Positions 51,491 through 61,682 of a DNA stretch of 64,000 nucleotides are shown here, piece after piece. A model generated the notes under the pieces. It was given only the letters and a program-made list of their open reading frames with translations. It did no database searches and had not been told where the DNA came from. The stretch's first letter is position 1. Each line of letters starts with the position of its first letter. The position numbers and the translations under genes are program-made. The stretch covers positions 1 through 64,000 of the forward strand of contig NZ_CDDB01000040.1 in the NCBI RefSeq assembly GCF_000820105.1, in the 5' to 3' direction. The DNA comes from Aeromonas schubertii. Lineage in GTDB: Bacteria > Pseudomonadota > Gammaproteobacteria > Enterobacterales > Aeromonadaceae.

Positions 51491-53218
51491 TCAGGCCGGC
51501 GTCAGTCTCTGGTGCAGGCGGCGGTAGTGGTCATCCTGCACCATCAGCTCCCCATGGGGGGCACAGCGCAAGATCTTCCCCTCCTCCATCACGGCGATGC
51601 GATCCATCTGTGCCAGACCGGTGAGGCGATGGGTGATGAGCAGCACGCTGCGTTCGGCACACACCTCATGCAGTAGTCCCATGATGGCCTGCTCGGTCTG
51701 ACGATCCAGCCCCTCGGTGGGCTCGTCGAGCAGCCAGAGCGGCGCGTCGTGGAGCAGGGCGCGGGCGATACCGATGCGTCGTTGCTCGCCGCCGGAGAGC
51801 GAACGCCCCCCTTCGCCGAGCCAGGTATCGAGGCCGTCATCGTCCAGCAGCTGGCCAAGCCCAACCCGGGTCAGTACCTCGGCGAGGCGCTCATCCGGGG
51901 CAGCGGGCGCCGCCAGCAACAGGTTGGCGCGCAGGGTGTCGCTAAACAGGTGGATCCGCTGACTCACCACCGTCATGGCCCCGCGCAGGGCGCTTTCGCT
52001 GTAGTCGGAAAGAGGTATCCCCCCCAGGGTGAGGGTGCCCGCCGTCGGCTCCCACTCACGGGTGACGAGGGAGAGCAGGGTCGATTTGCCGCAGCCGGTC
52101 TGACCGAGCAGGGCCACTTTCTCCCCCGCGGCCAGGGTGAGGGAGACCCCTTGCAGCACTTGGGTATCGCTTCCCGGATAGGCGAAGAGGAGGCGCTCCA
52201 TCACCAGGTCACCCCGGGCTGGCTCGCGTTGCTCGCCATAGGTGGTCGGCTCGGCCTGCTCCAGCACCTGATTAAGCCGGCGTGCCGCAGTCAGGCTGCT
52301 GGTGAGGTGCAGGAATGCGCCGGCCAGCGGCATCAGGGCCTCGAAGCTGGCCAGGGTGGCGAACACCATGAGGGCGGTGACGGGGTCCGGCGCCTGGCCT
52401 GCCACTCCGTGACCGGCGAGCCATAGCATCAGTGCCAGGCTCCAGCCGCTGATGAGGGTCATCAGGGCGCTCGAGAGGCCGGTGATGCGTGCCATGGTGG
52501 CCTGAGCCTCGATGAGGCCACGTTCATCGCGGCGCAGTGCCATGTGCAGCTCCTCTGCGGCGGCAAACATCTGCAGCTCGGCCTGGGCGCCGAGGTAGTC
52601 GAGCAGCCGGGTGCGCAGATGGGCCTTCTGTTCGATCAGGAGGCGGCCGGGACGCTTGCCCAGGTGATAGAAGAGGATGGGCAGCAGCACCATGCTCACC
52701 AGCAGGATAGAGCCCAGGATCAGCGCCAGGCGCGGATCAAACAGGCTGAGAAAGCCCACCATGGCAAGGGAACCGAGCAGGGCCACGCCTATGGGGGTGA
52801 GCAGCCGCAGGTAGACGTGGTCGAGGGCATCGATATCGGCCACCAGGCGGTTGAGCAGGTCAGCCTGGCGGAATTGACCACGGCTGCCGGTGGAGAGGGG
52901 GGCCAGGCGTTGCCAAAACCAGACCCGCAGCCGGGTCAGCACCTTGAAGGTGGCATCGTGGCTGACGACCCTGTCTCCCCAGCGTCCGGCGGTACGAATG
53001 ATGGAGAAGAAACGGACTCCACCCGCCGGGGTCATGTAGTTAAAGGCGTGGCTGCTGGCCACCGTGAGCCCTGCCACGGCGGCGGCGCTGAGAAACCAGC
53101 CGGAGAGGGAGAGCAGGCCCATGCCGGCAATCAAGGTCACCAGGGCCAGCAGCAGGCCGAGGCTCAGGCTCAGCCAGTGTTGGCGGTAGAGGCGCAGGAA
53201 AGGGAGCAGGTCACGCAT
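51491..53218 (-). CDS. cydC: Heterodimeric ABC transporter CydDC, subunit CydC
   Basis: 575 residues. An N-terminal six-helix membrane domain is followed by the ATPase: Walker A GQTGCGKSTLLS, signature SLSGGEQRRIGIARAL and Walker B LWLLDEPTEG. With CydD it exports cysteine/glutathione to the periplasm, needed for cytochrome bd assembly. Start at 53218 has AAGGAG seven bases upstream and overlaps the cydD stop by eight bases, so translation is coupled. Confidence 0.93.
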   Translation of the reverse strand: MRDLLPFLRLYRQHWLSLSLGLLLALVTLIAGMGLLSLSGWFLSAAAVAGLTVASSHAFNYMTPAGGVRFFSIIRTAGRWGDRVVSHDATFKVLTRLRVWFWQRLAPLSTGSRGQFRQADLLNRLVADIDALDHVYLRLLTPIGVALLGSLAMVGFLSLFDPRLALILGSILLVSMVLLPILFYHLGKRPGRLLIEQKAHLRTRLLDYLGAQAELQMFAAAEELHMALRRDERGLIEAQATMARITGLSSALMTLISGWSLALMLWLAGHGVAGQAPDPVTALMVFATLASFEALMPLAGAFLHLTSSLTAARRLNQVLEQAEPTTYGEQREPARGDLVMERLLFAYPGSDTQVLQGVSLTLAAGEKVALLGQTGCGKSTLLSLVTREWEPTAGTLTLGGIPLSDYSESALRGAMTVVSQRIHLFSDTLRANLLLAAPAAPDERLAEVLTRVGLGQLLDDDGLDTWLGEGGRSLSGGEQRRIGIARALLHDAPLWLLDEPTEGLDRQTEQAIMGLLHEVCAERSVLLITHRLTGLAQMDRIAVMEEGKILRCAPHGELMVQDDHYRRLHQRLTPA

Positions 53219-54980
53219 CGAGATCTCCTTCGTCACGGTTGGCAAGCAGGGTGGCAAAGGGCCCCTGGGCACGGATCAGGCTGCGCCAGTTCCCCTGCTC
53301 GACCAGCTGGCCCCGCTCGAGCACCAGGATCTGGTCCATCCCCTCCAGTTGTTCGACTCTGTGGGTGATCATCACCAGGGTCTGGCGGCAGATCACCTCG
53401 GCCAGGGTCGCCATGATGGCGCGCTCCGAGTGGCGATCCAGACTGGCGGTTGGCTCATCGAGCACCATCAGCCAGGTCGGCTTGAGCAGGGTACGGGCGA
53501 GGGCGACGCGTTGGGCCTGGCCGACCGAGAGGCCGCTCGCCCCGTCGCCGAGCCGATAGTCGAGCCCCCTGGCGGCCACGAACTCCCAGGCCTGGGCACG
53601 GCGCAGCGCCAGCTCCAGGGCGGCATCATCGGCGCGGGGGGCGGCCAGCTGCAGGTTGTCGCGCACCGAGGCGGTGAGCAGCTGAGGATGTTGGGAGAGC
53701 CAGCCTACCTGGCGGCGCCACTGCACCATGTCGAGCTCGCGCAGCTCTTGCCCGTCGACCTTGAGGCTTCCCCGGTAGGGCATAAAACCAAGCAGGGCAT
53801 TGATGAGGGAACTCTTGCCGGCACCACTGACCCCGACCAGAGCCACCTGGCTGCCCGCCGCGATGGAGAAGGAGAGGGGGCCGACCAGCACCTTGCCTTC
53901 GGCGCTCAGCACCTCAAGAGCGCACGCCTCTATGGCGATGGGGGCTGCGGCAGAGAAGGGGGCGCGTCCCGAGGCGGGCTCTGCCACCTCTGCCTCGAGG
54001 AAGTCGAGCAATTGCTCGGCGGCACCAATGGCCTGGGCCTTGGCGTGGTAGTGAGCACCCAGTTCGCGCAGGGGAGCGTAGAACTCGGGAGCCAGAAAGA
54101 GCACAAAGAGGCCGGTGAAGAGGGTGATCTCGGCACCATAGTGGCCAAAATCCAGATGGTCTATGTAGCTGAAGCCGAAGTAGACCGCCACCAGTGCCAC
54201 CGCGATGGCAGCGAAGAACTCCAGTACCGCAGTACTGAGGAAGGCGAGGCGCAACACCTCCATGGTGCGGGCACGAAACTCCTCGGAGGCGCGCTCGATG
54301 ACCTTGCCCTCTTCACTGGCGCGCAGGAACAGTTGCAAGGTACGCAGGCCGCGCAGGCGATCGAGGAAGTGGCCGGAGAGGCGGGCCAGGGAGTGGAAGT
54401 TGCGACGGTTGGCATCGGCGGCCCCCACGCCGACCAGGATCATGAAGAAGGGGATCAGTGGCGCCGTGCCGAGCAAGATAAGGCCCGCAGCCCAGTTGAC
54501 CGGGAACACGGCCACCAGGATCACCAGGGGAATGAAGACGGCGATGGCCATCTGGGGCAGATAGCGGGAGAAGAACTCCTGCATGTTTTCCACCTGTTCG
54601 AGCAGCAGGCTGGCCCAGCTGCCGGCCGGCCGGCGCTGGATGTAGGCCGGGCCCAATTGAGAGAGACGAGTCAGCACCAGATCACGGATGGTCTGACGCA
54701 CTGCGGCACCGGCCCGAAAGCTGGTTATTTCACGACCATAGGCGGCCGCCGCCTTGAGTGCCGTGGTGATCAGCAGGGCGGCGAAGTGAGGGAGCATCTC
54801 GGCTGGCGCCTGCTTGAGCATGATAAAGCTGTGCAACAGGGTCGCCAGCAGCCAGGCTTGCGCCACCATCAAGACCCCTTGGGCGAGGCCAAGGGCGATA
54901 CTCATGCCGATCCAGCGTTTGCCGTGAGCCGATTGCTTGCGCAGCCAGCCGTACAGGCGCTTTTGTGTCTGTTTGTCCAT
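53211..54980 (-). CDS. cydD: Heterodimeric ABC transporter CydDC, subunit CydD
   Basis: 589 residues. Membrane domain to about residue 330, then Walker A VGVSGAGKSSLIN, signature GLSVGQAQRVALAR and Walker B MVLDEPTASLD. Partner of CydC; see that entry. Start at 54980 has GGAGGTGG upstream. Upstream regulation not visible beyond a moderately AT-rich 200-base gap towards the tRNA pair. Confidence 0.93.
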   Translation of the reverse strand: MDKQTQKRLYGWLRKQSAHGKRWIGMSIALGLAQGVLMVAQAWLLATLLHSFIMLKQAPAEMLPHFAALLITTALKAAAAYGREITSFRAGAAVRQTIRDLVLTRLSQLGPAYIQRRPAGSWASLLLEQVENMQEFFSRYLPQMAIAVFIPLVILVAVFPVNWAAGLILLGTAPLIPFFMILVGVGAADANRRNFHSLARLSGHFLDRLRGLRTLQLFLRASEEGKVIERASEEFRARTMEVLRLAFLSTAVLEFFAAIAVALVAVYFGFSYIDHLDFGHYGAEITLFTGLFVLFLAPEFYAPLRELGAHYHAKAQAIGAAEQLLDFLEAEVAEPASGRAPFSAAAPIAIEACALEVLSAEGKVLVGPLSFSIAAGSQVALVGVSGAGKSSLINALLGFMPYRGSLKVDGQELRELDMVQWRRQVGWLSQHPQLLTASVRDNLQLAAPRADDAALELALRRAQAWEFVAARGLDYRLGDGASGLSVGQAQRVALARTLLKPTWLMVLDEPTASLDRHSERAIMATLAEVICRQTLVMITHRVEQLEGMDQILVLERGQLVEQGNWRSLIRAQGPFATLLANRDEGDLDA

Positions 54981-55141
54981 GCCACCTCCATTTGCTCGGG
55001 GTGGCGCAAGACTATCTGCGGGTTCCCCCCTTGGCAACCGGCAGTCGCATCAGAATAAGAGACGTTGGTGTGAAAAATCATCACCTTGGTTAAATGGTGG
55101 TCGAACGGTAGGGGCAACAGCAAAAAAGTGCATCAAGGTCG

Positions 55142-55169
55142 TTGCGCTTATCCTGAAAAACCATATAGT
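55142..55169 (+). promoter_or_regulatory. Promoter of the tRNA-Gly pair
   Basis: TTGCGC (55142-55147) and TATAGT (55164-55169) are separated by 16 bases, and the first tRNA starts 12 bases after the -10. Confidence 0.7.
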
Positions 55170-55180
55170 GGGTCCACCAA

Positions 55181-55254
55181 GCGGGTGTAGTTCAATGGTA
55201 GAACGGGAGCTTCCCAAGCTCTTAGCGTGGGTTCGATTCCCATCACCCGCTCCA
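55181..55254 (+). tRNA. tRNA-Gly (anticodon CCC)
   Basis: 74 bases including an encoded CCA end. Acceptor stem GCGGGTG/CACCCGC, T-arm GGTTCGATTCC, anticodon loop TTCCCAA with CCC. Nearly identical to E. coli tRNA-Gly(CCC), which reads GGG codons. Confidence 0.96.
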
Positions 55255-55264
55255 TACAATGCGT

Positions 55265-55339
<75 letters not shown>

Positions 55340-55347
55340 CATCAAGG

Positions 55348-55369
55348 CCGCCATCAGGGCGGTTTTTTT
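55348..55369 (+). terminator. Terminator of the tRNA operon
   Basis: Stem CCGCC / GGCGG with loop ATCAG, followed by seven T. Confidence 0.93.
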
Positions 55370-55531
55370 GTCTCTATCGCCTCTCTTTTCATTTCTTGCC
55401 TCCTCAATCCCTCTCTCTTCGGCATGGACTCTCTCCCTGATTCATACTGAACGCAAGCCGTCTTGTGATGGCTCGTGACAAGGAGGTCGCCACCATGCAG
55501 GGCGATCGTATAGCTCGTATGAGGTGAAGAG

Positions 55532-56830
55532 ATGTTCAATAACAGGCTTAAGGGAGAGCTGGAGCTGACCCGTTCCGAGCTGGCCCGGCAAAAGGCATTC
55601 ATCGAGGCGCTCAACCAGAGCATGGCAAGCATCACCTTCACTCCCCAGGGGGAGGTGGTCGATGCCAATGCACTGTTTTTGAAAACCGTGGGTTATACCC
55701 TGCCCGAGGTAGTGGGTCATCATCACTCCATGTTTTGTGACGAGAGTGAGCGCCACTCGCCGGAGTACCAACGTTTCTGGCAGGAGCTGGCTCAGGGCCA
55801 GGTCAAGTCAGGGACCTTCCGGCGGCGCGGCAAGCAGGGCCAAAACATCTGGCTGGAGGCGACCTACTTCCCGGTGAAGGTCGAAGGGAGTGTGGTCCAG
55901 GTGATCAAGATTGCACTGGATGTGACGGCCCAGCAGGATCAGAGGCTGACTCAGGAGGCCCTCTTCCAGGCCCTGGACCGCTCCATGGCCATTATCGAGT
56001 TTACTCCCCACGGGGAGATCCTTAACGCCAACAAGAACTTCCTCGACACCCTCGGGTATCGCCTCGACGAGATCAAGGGAAAACATCACCGTATCTTCTG
56101 CGACGAGAGCTTCTATCGTGAGCAGCCCCATTTCTGGGAGGATCTGGCCCAGGGGCGCTTCAAGTCTGGCCAGTTTCTGCGGCGAGGCCATCATGGAGAG
56201 GAAGTCTGGATTGAGGCCACCTACAACCCCATCTTTGGTGCAGGTGGCAAGGTGACCAAGGTGATCAAGTTTGCCGCCGATATCACGGCCCAGATAAAGC
56301 GAGCCCATGCGGTGCAGGAGGTTGCCGAGGTGGCCAGATCGACTTCGGTTGAGACCGAACAATCGGCTCGCAAGGGGGTCAATCTGTTGACGGGGGTGGT
56401 GGAGACATCGGCCAGTATCGCCTCGCAGATGGAGGAGGCCAGCGACTACATGGACAAACTCAACGCCCAGTCACAAAGCATTGAGGCTATTGTTTCAACC
56501 ATCAGCGGGATCGCCGATCAGACCAATTTGCTGGCGCTCAATGCCGCTATCGAGGCGGCCCGGGCCGGTGATCAGGGGAGGGGATTTGCGGTGGTGGCCG
56601 ACGAAGTGCGCCAGCTGGCGGCCCGAACGTCTCAATCGACCGGGGAGATAGCCAATGTGGTGCGCAAGAATCGTGAGCTCACCGGTCAGGTCAGCGCCCA
56701 GATGGGGGCCGTCTCTTCCAGTGCCCAGCAGGGCCAGCGACAAATTGGTGAGGTGGCGAGTGTGATGGAGGAGATCCGCCGCGGGGCCGAGCATGTTTCG
56801 GTGACCATCGCCGGCCTCTCTCACTCCTGA
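55532..56830 (+). CDS. Soluble PAS-PAS chemoreceptor, BdlA-like
   Basis: 432 residues with no membrane segment. Two PAS domains of about 115 residues ([22 protein letters not shown] at about 28 and [22 protein letters not shown] at about 147) share FCDES and SG.F.RRG motifs with each other. A short MCP signalling domain follows, with the hairpin tip [21 protein letters not shown]-type ([13 protein letters not shown]) and [15 protein letters not shown]. The order and length match P. aeruginosa BdlA, which drives biofilm dispersion. No C-terminal methyl-receptor pentapeptide is seen. Confidence 0.88.
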   Translation: MFNNRLKGELELTRSELARQKAFIEALNQSMASITFTPQGEVVDANALFLKTVGYTLPEVVGHHHSMFCDESERHSPEYQRFWQELAQGQVKSGTFRRRGKQGQNIWLEATYFPVKVEGSVVQVIKIALDVTAQQDQRLTQEALFQALDRSMAIIEFTPHGEILNANKNFLDTLGYRLDEIKGKHHRIFCDESFYREQPHFWEDLAQGRFKSGQFLRRGHHGEEVWIEATYNPIFGAGGKVTKVIKFAADITAQIKRAHAVQEVAEVARSTSVETEQSARKGVNLLTGVVETSASIASQMEEASDYMDKLNAQSQSIEAIVSTISGIADQTNLLALNAAIEAARAGDQGRGFAVVADEVRQLAARTSQSTGEIANVVRKNRELTGQVSAQMGAVSSSAQQGQRQIGEVASVMEEIRRGAEHVSVTIAGLSHS

Positions 56831-56848
56831 GGCCAGAAGGATAACGAC

Positions 56849-56870
56849 AAAGGGCGCCGAGGCGCCCTTT
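56849..56870. terminator. Bidirectional terminator between the chemoreceptor and arcA genes
   Basis: Stem AAAGGGCGCC / GGCGCCCTTT, perfect, between convergent genes. Confidence 0.92.
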
Positions 56871-56887
56871 GTGGAATACAGCAAGGT

Positions 56888-57607
56888 TTACTCTACTTCC
56901 AGCTCGCCGCAGAAGCGGTACCCTTCGCCGTGAATAGTGGCGATGATCTCGGGGGTATCGGTCACGCTCTCGAAGTGTTTGCGAATACGACGGATGGTCA
57001 CGTCGACGGTGCGATCGTGGGGCTTGAGCTCGCGACCGGTCATCTTCTTGAGCAGCTCGGCACGGGTCTGGATCTGGCCGGGATTCTCACAGAAGTGCAG
57101 CATGGCGCGGAACTCGGAGCGGGGCAGCTTGAAGAGATCGCCGCTCGGGCTGACCAGAGCGCGGCTGTTGATGTCCAGTGCCCAGCCGTTGAATTTGTAG
57201 CGCTCAACCAGTTTCTTCTCTTCACCGGCACCATTGGCGTTCATGGTACGGCTGAGCAGGTTGCGGGCACGGATCGTCAGCTCACGGGGGTTGAAGGGCT
57301 TGGTGATGTAGTCATCGGCACCGATCTCGAGACCGAGGATCTTGTTTACCTCATTGTCACGGCCGGTCAGGAACATCAGGGCGATGTTGTCGTGCTCGCG
57401 CAGCTCACGGGCCAGCAACAGGCCGTTTTTGCCCGGCAGGTTGATGTCCATGATCACCAGATTGATGGTGTGGCTGGTCAGGGCCTGATGCATCTCGTCG
57501 CCATTGTTGGCCTCGAGAACGGTGTAGCCTTCGGCCTCAAAGATGCTCTTGAGGGTATTGCGGGTGACGAGTTCGTCTTCGACGATCAGAATGTGTGGTG
57601 TTTGCAT
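56888..57607 (-). CDS. arcA: Two-component response regulator ArcA
   Basis: 239 residues. Receiver domain with Asp54 in [13 protein letters not shown], Thr/Lys conserved positions, and a C-terminal OmpR-type winged helix ending in RIRKHFESV...[12 protein letters not shown]. The beginning [28 protein letters not shown] is the ArcA signature. It represses aerobic respiratory genes under low oxygen together with ArcB. A long upstream region contains an FNR-like site. Confidence 0.96.
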   Translation of the reverse strand: MQTPHILIVEDELVTRNTLKSIFEAEGYTVLEANNGDEMHQALTSHTINLVIMDINLPGKNGLLLARELREHDNIALMFLTGRDNEVNKILGLEIGADDYITKPFNPRELTIRARNLLSRTMNANGAGEEKKLVERYKFNGWALDINSRALVSPSGDLFKLPRSEFRAMLHFCENPGQIQTRAELLKKMTGRELKPHDRTVDVTIRRIRKHFESVTDTPEIIATIHGEGYRFCGELEVE

Positions 57608-57999
57608 GAATGTTCCCGGATTCGTAGCAACTGATTATTAAAATTTAACACTGTCGGTTCAGCCTGACCCTGATTCTGGTGTCCTGAAAAAGAATTACGT
57701 CATCCTGGGGTTGCAGTTCAGATCGGCAGACCTGTAAGTCGGCATCGGCCCACTCCGTGGCCTTGTGCTGGCGTCGATAGAAGCTTGTCACGCCATGTTC
57801 TAGAGGGTAGTCCATTACGATGGTTGTGGCATTTTATCAGTTAACAGAGACATAACAACACTCTTTGGTGTTGGATAGCAACTATTTAACTCCGGCTTGA
57901 TGTAGGTCAAATCGCCGGTAAGGGGCCCGCAACGGGGCTCCTGGCCCCTCCTCCAGTGGGTGGGTGTAGGGTATTTGTTACATTTCACAGGCATCAAAC
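57608..57999. other. arcA upstream region, about 390 bases
   Basis: A long divergent gap between arcA and the DUF3293 gene, AT-rich at 57820-57890. It presumably contains the arcA promoter and a long 5' leader. Small frames in it lack ribosome binding sites. The FNR-like box is listed separately. Confidence 0.5.
57897..57910. promoter_or_regulatory. FNR-like box
   Basis: TTGATGTAGGTCAA matches the FNR consensus TTGAT-N4-ATCAA with one mismatch. It is 290 bases from the arcA start and 90 from the DUF3293 start; E. coli arcA is likewise activated by FNR from a distal site. Confidence 0.5.
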
Positions 58000-58392
58000 A
58001 TGTGGGAAAACTACAAACAAATTCGCTTTCTGGCCGAGGTGCCCACACCAGATTGGCCCTGTTTCGCCATCATCACCGCCTGGAATCCGGCAAGCCAGCC
58101 ATTGACCCGGACCGAGAACGAGCTGCGCCATCAGGCTCTGCTGGCCAGGCTGTGTGACTACCCTCATCTGGGGGTATGGGGGAGTGCCCCTGATCTGGGG
58201 TGGCAGGAGTTCAGCCTGGCGGTGGCCTGCCCGCTTTCCGTCGCCATGGGGCTGGCGGCCGAGCACGGGCAAAATGCCATTTATTGGATCGAGGGGGGGT
58301 GTTTGTCCCTGATCCCTGTGTTGCTGGCAGAGGAGGCTGTCGTGTTGGGGGCGCTCGCCCCCTACTGGATTGCACCGGGGGCAAGTCGTTGA
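58000..58392 (+). CDS. DUF3293 family protein
   Basis: 130 residues. Pattern FAIITAWNPASQPLTRTENELRHQALLARL matches DUF3293 (FAIITAWNP, N/E..R..), followed by the WQEFSLAVACPLSVAMGLA and AIYWIEGG segments. Function unknown. It is divergent from arcA and followed by the rraA-like gene 41 bases away on the same strand. Confidence 0.8.
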   Translation: MWENYKQIRFLAEVPTPDWPCFAIITAWNPASQPLTRTENELRHQALLARLCDYPHLGVWGSAPDLGWQEFSLAVACPLSVAMGLAAEHGQNAIYWIEGGCLSLIPVLLAEEAVVLGALAPYWIAPGASR

Positions 58393-58433
58393 AATAATGG
58401 GCACTGATGCCATCAAGGATGAAGGAGTCTTCC

Positions 58434-58931
58434 ATGTTACTGCGCCCTTCCAGGGATCTATTACCGGACCTGTGTGATAACCATGCCGAGCGGCTGCAAG
58501 TCGCCTCAATCCCCTTTAATGATTACGGTGGCCACACCACCTTCTTCGGACGGGTGGTGACCCTCTCCTGTTTCGAGGACAACAGTCTGGTGCGCGAACT
58601 GGTCGCTCAGGATGGGCGAGGCCGGGTGCTGGTCATCGATGGTCAGGGGTCACTGCGCCGTGCACTGCTTGGGGATCTGCTGGCCCAGAAGGCGGTCGAC
58701 AACGGTTGGGAGGGGGTGGTGATCAACGGGGCCGTGCGCGATGTGGTCACCCTGGGAACCCTGCCCCTGGGGGTCAAGGCCCTGGGAAGTTGTCCGATCA
58801 AGACCGAGAAGCTGGGGTTGGGCGAGCGGGATGCCGTGTTGCAGTTTGCCGGTTTGGTGATACATCCTGGCGACTATCTCTATGCCGATCCCAACGGGGT
58901 GGCGGTGAGTGCCGACGCATTGCTGGACTAA
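58434..58931 (+). CDS. RraA-like protein (regulator of RNase E activity family)
   Basis: 165 residues. DLCDNHAERLQVASIPFNDYGG, FFGRVVTLSCFEDNSLVREL, GRGRVLVIDGQGSLRRALLGDLLA and GWEGVVINGAVRDV all follow the E. coli RraA sequence. RraA binds RNase E and inhibits mRNA decay, while some homologues act as HMG aldolases. Start at 58434 with GAAGGAG. Its end overlaps the convergent outer-membrane-protein gene by four bases. Confidence 0.87.
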   Translation: MLLRPSRDLLPDLCDNHAERLQVASIPFNDYGGHTTFFGRVVTLSCFEDNSLVRELVAQDGRGRVLVIDGQGSLRRALLGDLLAQKAVDNGWEGVVINGAVRDVVTLGTLPLGVKALGSCPIKTEKLGLGERDAVLQFAGLVIHPGDYLYADPNGVAVSADALLD

Positions 58932-59395
58932 AACTGATAGCCAATTCCCAAGGTCAGACTCGACTCCTTGCTGACGCCCAAATCGGCTTGCAGAGAGAGC
59001 GATGGGCGCAGCCGCAGAGCACTATTGAGTTGCAGCTCGGTGCGCCCCGTGCCGAGGCTAAGCTGTCTGAGTTGTCCACCCAGGGTGAGTGAAGGGAGCA
59101 ACTGGTAGCGTACGCCGGAGCCGAGGGTGTGCCCTGCCACCGTCTGCTGGCCGGCGAGGGCCGAGCCAGCCTCGACAAACCAGCTCCACCCCTCGCCCAG
59201 GGGCTGACGATAACCCGTGTTGATGAGCCAGAGATCGAAATGCTCCTGGGTGGGGCGCTGGCCGACCAGCACGCCAGAGTAACCGCTGGTGTAGAGGGCG
59301 CTCTCCTTCTCCTGCAGCACCGAATCCCAGACGCCGGCCTGCGCCTGACCCAGCATCCCGAAGATGACGCCTGCCACTGCCAATGTCTTGACCAT
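58928..59395 (-). CDS. Small outer membrane beta-barrel protein
   Basis: 155 residues. Signal peptide (VKTLAVAGVIFGMLGQAQA), then alternating hydrophobic/polar strands, ending GIGYQF with the C-terminal aromatic that is typical of BAM substrates. Size suggests an eight-stranded barrel. Function unknown. Start at 59395 has GGAGGA three bases upstream; the longer frame upstream has no signal peptide at its start. Confidence 0.78.
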   Translation of the reverse strand: MVKTLAVAGVIFGMLGQAQAGVWDSVLQEKESALYTSGYSGVLVGQRPTQEHFDLWLINTGYRQPLGEGWSWFVEAGSALAGQQTVAGHTLGSGVRYQLLPSLTLGGQLRQLSLGTGRTELQLNSALRLRPSLSLQADLGVSKESSLTLGIGYQF

Positions 59396-59487
59396 GTGTC
59401 CTCCTCCCTGTGGATGCTGGAAGTACAAGCATGGCACATGCCATACATCTGCAAGTGGCTTTTTTGTCAGCAGTATAAAAATGAAAA

Positions 59488-59508
59488 AAGCCGGCTCGAG
59501 GCCGGCTT
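59488..59508 (-). terminator. Terminator of acs
   Basis: Stem AAGCCGGC / GCCGGCTT followed by six T on the minus strand, 19 bases after the stop codon. Confidence 0.9.
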
Positions 59509-59526
59509 GAGGTGTGGGGGAACCCC

Positions 59527-61473
59527 CTAGATCACCTCGCTCTTCTCCCGGATCAGCTTGTCGACTACCCCCGGGTCGGCCAGGGTGGAGATGTCCCCCA
59601 GACTCTCGGTCTCACCGGTGGCAATCTTGCGCAGGATACGGCGCATGATCTTGCCGGAGCGGGTCTTGGGCAGCCCCTCGGCCCAGTGGATCACATCCGG
59701 GGTGGCGATGGCCCCGATCTCTTTACGCACCCACTCCTTGACCTCTTTGTGCAGCTCGCGGCTTGGCTCTTCACCGGCGATCAGGGTCACATAGGCGTAG
59801 ATACCCTGACCCTTTATCTCGTGGGGTACCCCCACCACGGCCGCCTCGGCAATCTTGGGATGGGCCACCAGGGCCGATTCGATCTCGGCGGTGCCCATGC
59901 GGTGGCCAGAGACGTTGAGCACGTCATCCACCCGACCGGTGATCCAGTAGTAGCCATCCTGGTCGCGGCGGGCACCGTCACCGGTGAAGTAGCGGCCGGG
60001 GAAGGTCGAGAAGTAGGTCTGCTCGAAGCGCTCGTGATCGCCAAACACGGTGCGCATCTGACCCGGCCAGGAGTCGGTGATCACCAGGTTGCCTTCGGTG
60101 GCCCCCTCCAGCGGCTCGCCCAGGTTGTCGACCAGGGCCGGCTGAACCCCGAAGAAGGGGCGGGTGGCCGAGCCCGGCTTGAGGTCGGTGACGCCGGGCA
60201 GCGGAGTGATGAGGATGCCGCCTGTCTCGGTCTGCCACCAGGTGTCGACGATGGGGCAACGCTCATCGCCTATGGTGCGGTAGTACCACTCCCAGGCTTC
60301 CGGGTTGATGGGCTCGCCCACCGATCCCATGATGCGCAGGCTGGCGCGGGAGGTCCCTTCAACCGCCTCGTTACCCTTGGCCATCAGGGCGCGGATGGCG
60401 GTAGGGGCGGTATAGAGAATGGTGACCTGGTGCTTGTCGACCACCTGGCTCATGCGGTTGGTGGCCGGGTAGTTGGGCACCCCCTCGAACAATATCGTGG
60501 TGGCACCGTTCGACAGAGGGCCATAGACCAGATAGGAGTGACCGGTGACCCAGCCCACGTCGGCGGTACACCAGTAAATGTCCTGCTCGTGGTAGTCGAA
60601 GACGTACTTGAAGGTCATGGTGGCGTAGACCAGGTAGCCCCCCGTGGTGTGCAGCACCCCCTTGGGTTTGCCGGTAGAGCCCGAGGTGTAGAGGATAAAG
60701 AGGGGATCCTCGGCGTTCATGGGTTCGGCCGGGCAGTCGCTACCGACGCTGGCGGTGGCCTCATGCCACCAGAGATCGCGGTGGTTGTGCCAGGCGACAT
60801 CACCGCCGGTGCGCTTGAGCACGATCACCTTGTCGACTCGGGTATCCGGGTTGGTCAGGGCCTCATCCACGTTCTTCTTGAGGGGAACCGCGCGTCCGCC
60901 ACGCAACCCCTCATCGGCGGTGATCACCACCCGGGAGCCGGAGTCGATGATGCGCCCGGCCAGGGCCTCGGGGGAGAAGCCACCGAAGACGACGGAGTGA
61001 ACGGCGCCGATGCGGGTACAGGCCAGCATGGCGATGGCGGCTTCCGGCACCATGGGCATGTAGAGGCAGACCACGTCGCCCTTGTGGACGCCTTGAGCCT
61101 TGAGCACGTTGGCAAACTTGCACACCTCGGTGTGCAGCTCACGATAGGTGAGGGTGCGATCCTCGGCCGGGTTGTCCCCTTCCCAGATGATGGCGACCTT
61201 GTCAGCGCGCTCGCTCAGATGGCGGTCCAGGCAGTTGGCCGAGACGTTGAGCTGGCCATCCTCAAACCACTTGATGGAGACATGGCCGGGATCGTAGGAG
61301 CTGTTTTTGACCCGGGTGTAGGGCTTCATCCAGTCGACTATCTTGCCGTGTTCGCCCCAGAAGGCGTCAGGGTTTTCCACCGAGGCGCGGTACATGGCTT
61401 CGTAGCCGGCCTTGTCGATATGGGCATGCTGGGCAATTTGTGACTTGACCGGGTAGACCTTGCTCTCGCTCAT
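59527..61473 (-). CDS. acs: Acetyl-CoA synthetase
   Basis: 648 residues, standard length. AMP-binding core [39 protein letters not shown], and the acetylation-controlled lysine in [12 protein letters not shown]. Converts acetate, ATP and CoA to acetyl-CoA. Start at 61473 has AAGGAG eight bases before it; an in-frame ATG at 61494 has no site. Upstream DNA is AT-rich to about 61600. Confidence 0.96.
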   Translation of the reverse strand: MSESKVYPVKSQIAQHAHIDKAGYEAMYRASVENPDAFWGEHGKIVDWMKPYTRVKNSSYDPGHVSIKWFEDGQLNVSANCLDRHLSERADKVAIIWEGDNPAEDRTLTYRELHTEVCKFANVLKAQGVHKGDVVCLYMPMVPEAAIAMLACTRIGAVHSVVFGGFSPEALAGRIIDSGSRVVITADEGLRGGRAVPLKKNVDEALTNPDTRVDKVIVLKRTGGDVAWHNHRDLWWHEATASVGSDCPAEPMNAEDPLFILYTSGSTGKPKGVLHTTGGYLVYATMTFKYVFDYHEQDIYWCTADVGWVTGHSYLVYGPLSNGATTILFEGVPNYPATNRMSQVVDKHQVTILYTAPTAIRALMAKGNEAVEGTSRASLRIMGSVGEPINPEAWEWYYRTIGDERCPIVDTWWQTETGGILITPLPGVTDLKPGSATRPFFGVQPALVDNLGEPLEGATEGNLVITDSWPGQMRTVFGDHERFEQTYFSTFPGRYFTGDGARRDQDGYYWITGRVDDVLNVSGHRMGTAEIESALVAHPKIAEAAVVGVPHEIKGQGIYAYVTLIAGEEPSRELHKEVKEWVRKEIGAIATPDVIHWAEGLPKTRSGKIMRRILRKIATGETESLGDISTLADPGVVDKLIREKSEVI

Positions 61474-61682
61474 TTTGCGGCTCCTTGGCAACACATCCTT
61501 TTAATCGTCTCTTAACAACTTATACCTTTGTCTCGACGGGACAAATTAGACTTTTGGATAGCCTGGGTCAGGCCGATAGTGAGCGCCACATTATTAACCC
61601 CTGACAGGAAAAAAGAGGACGTATAGGGGGGTTGCTTTTGTTAGGGTATGGGGATGTGTGATTTCACAGAAGGCACTTCAAG

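Noticed and set aside
59512-61443. Plus-strand frame across acs
   Set aside because: Antisense to a clear acetyl-CoA synthetase; low-complexity His/Gly/Val composition.
61655-61668. TGTGATTTCACA palindrome upstream of the 88-residue gene as a CRP site
   Set aside because: The spacer between half-sites is two bases instead of six, so it cannot fit the CRP consensus.
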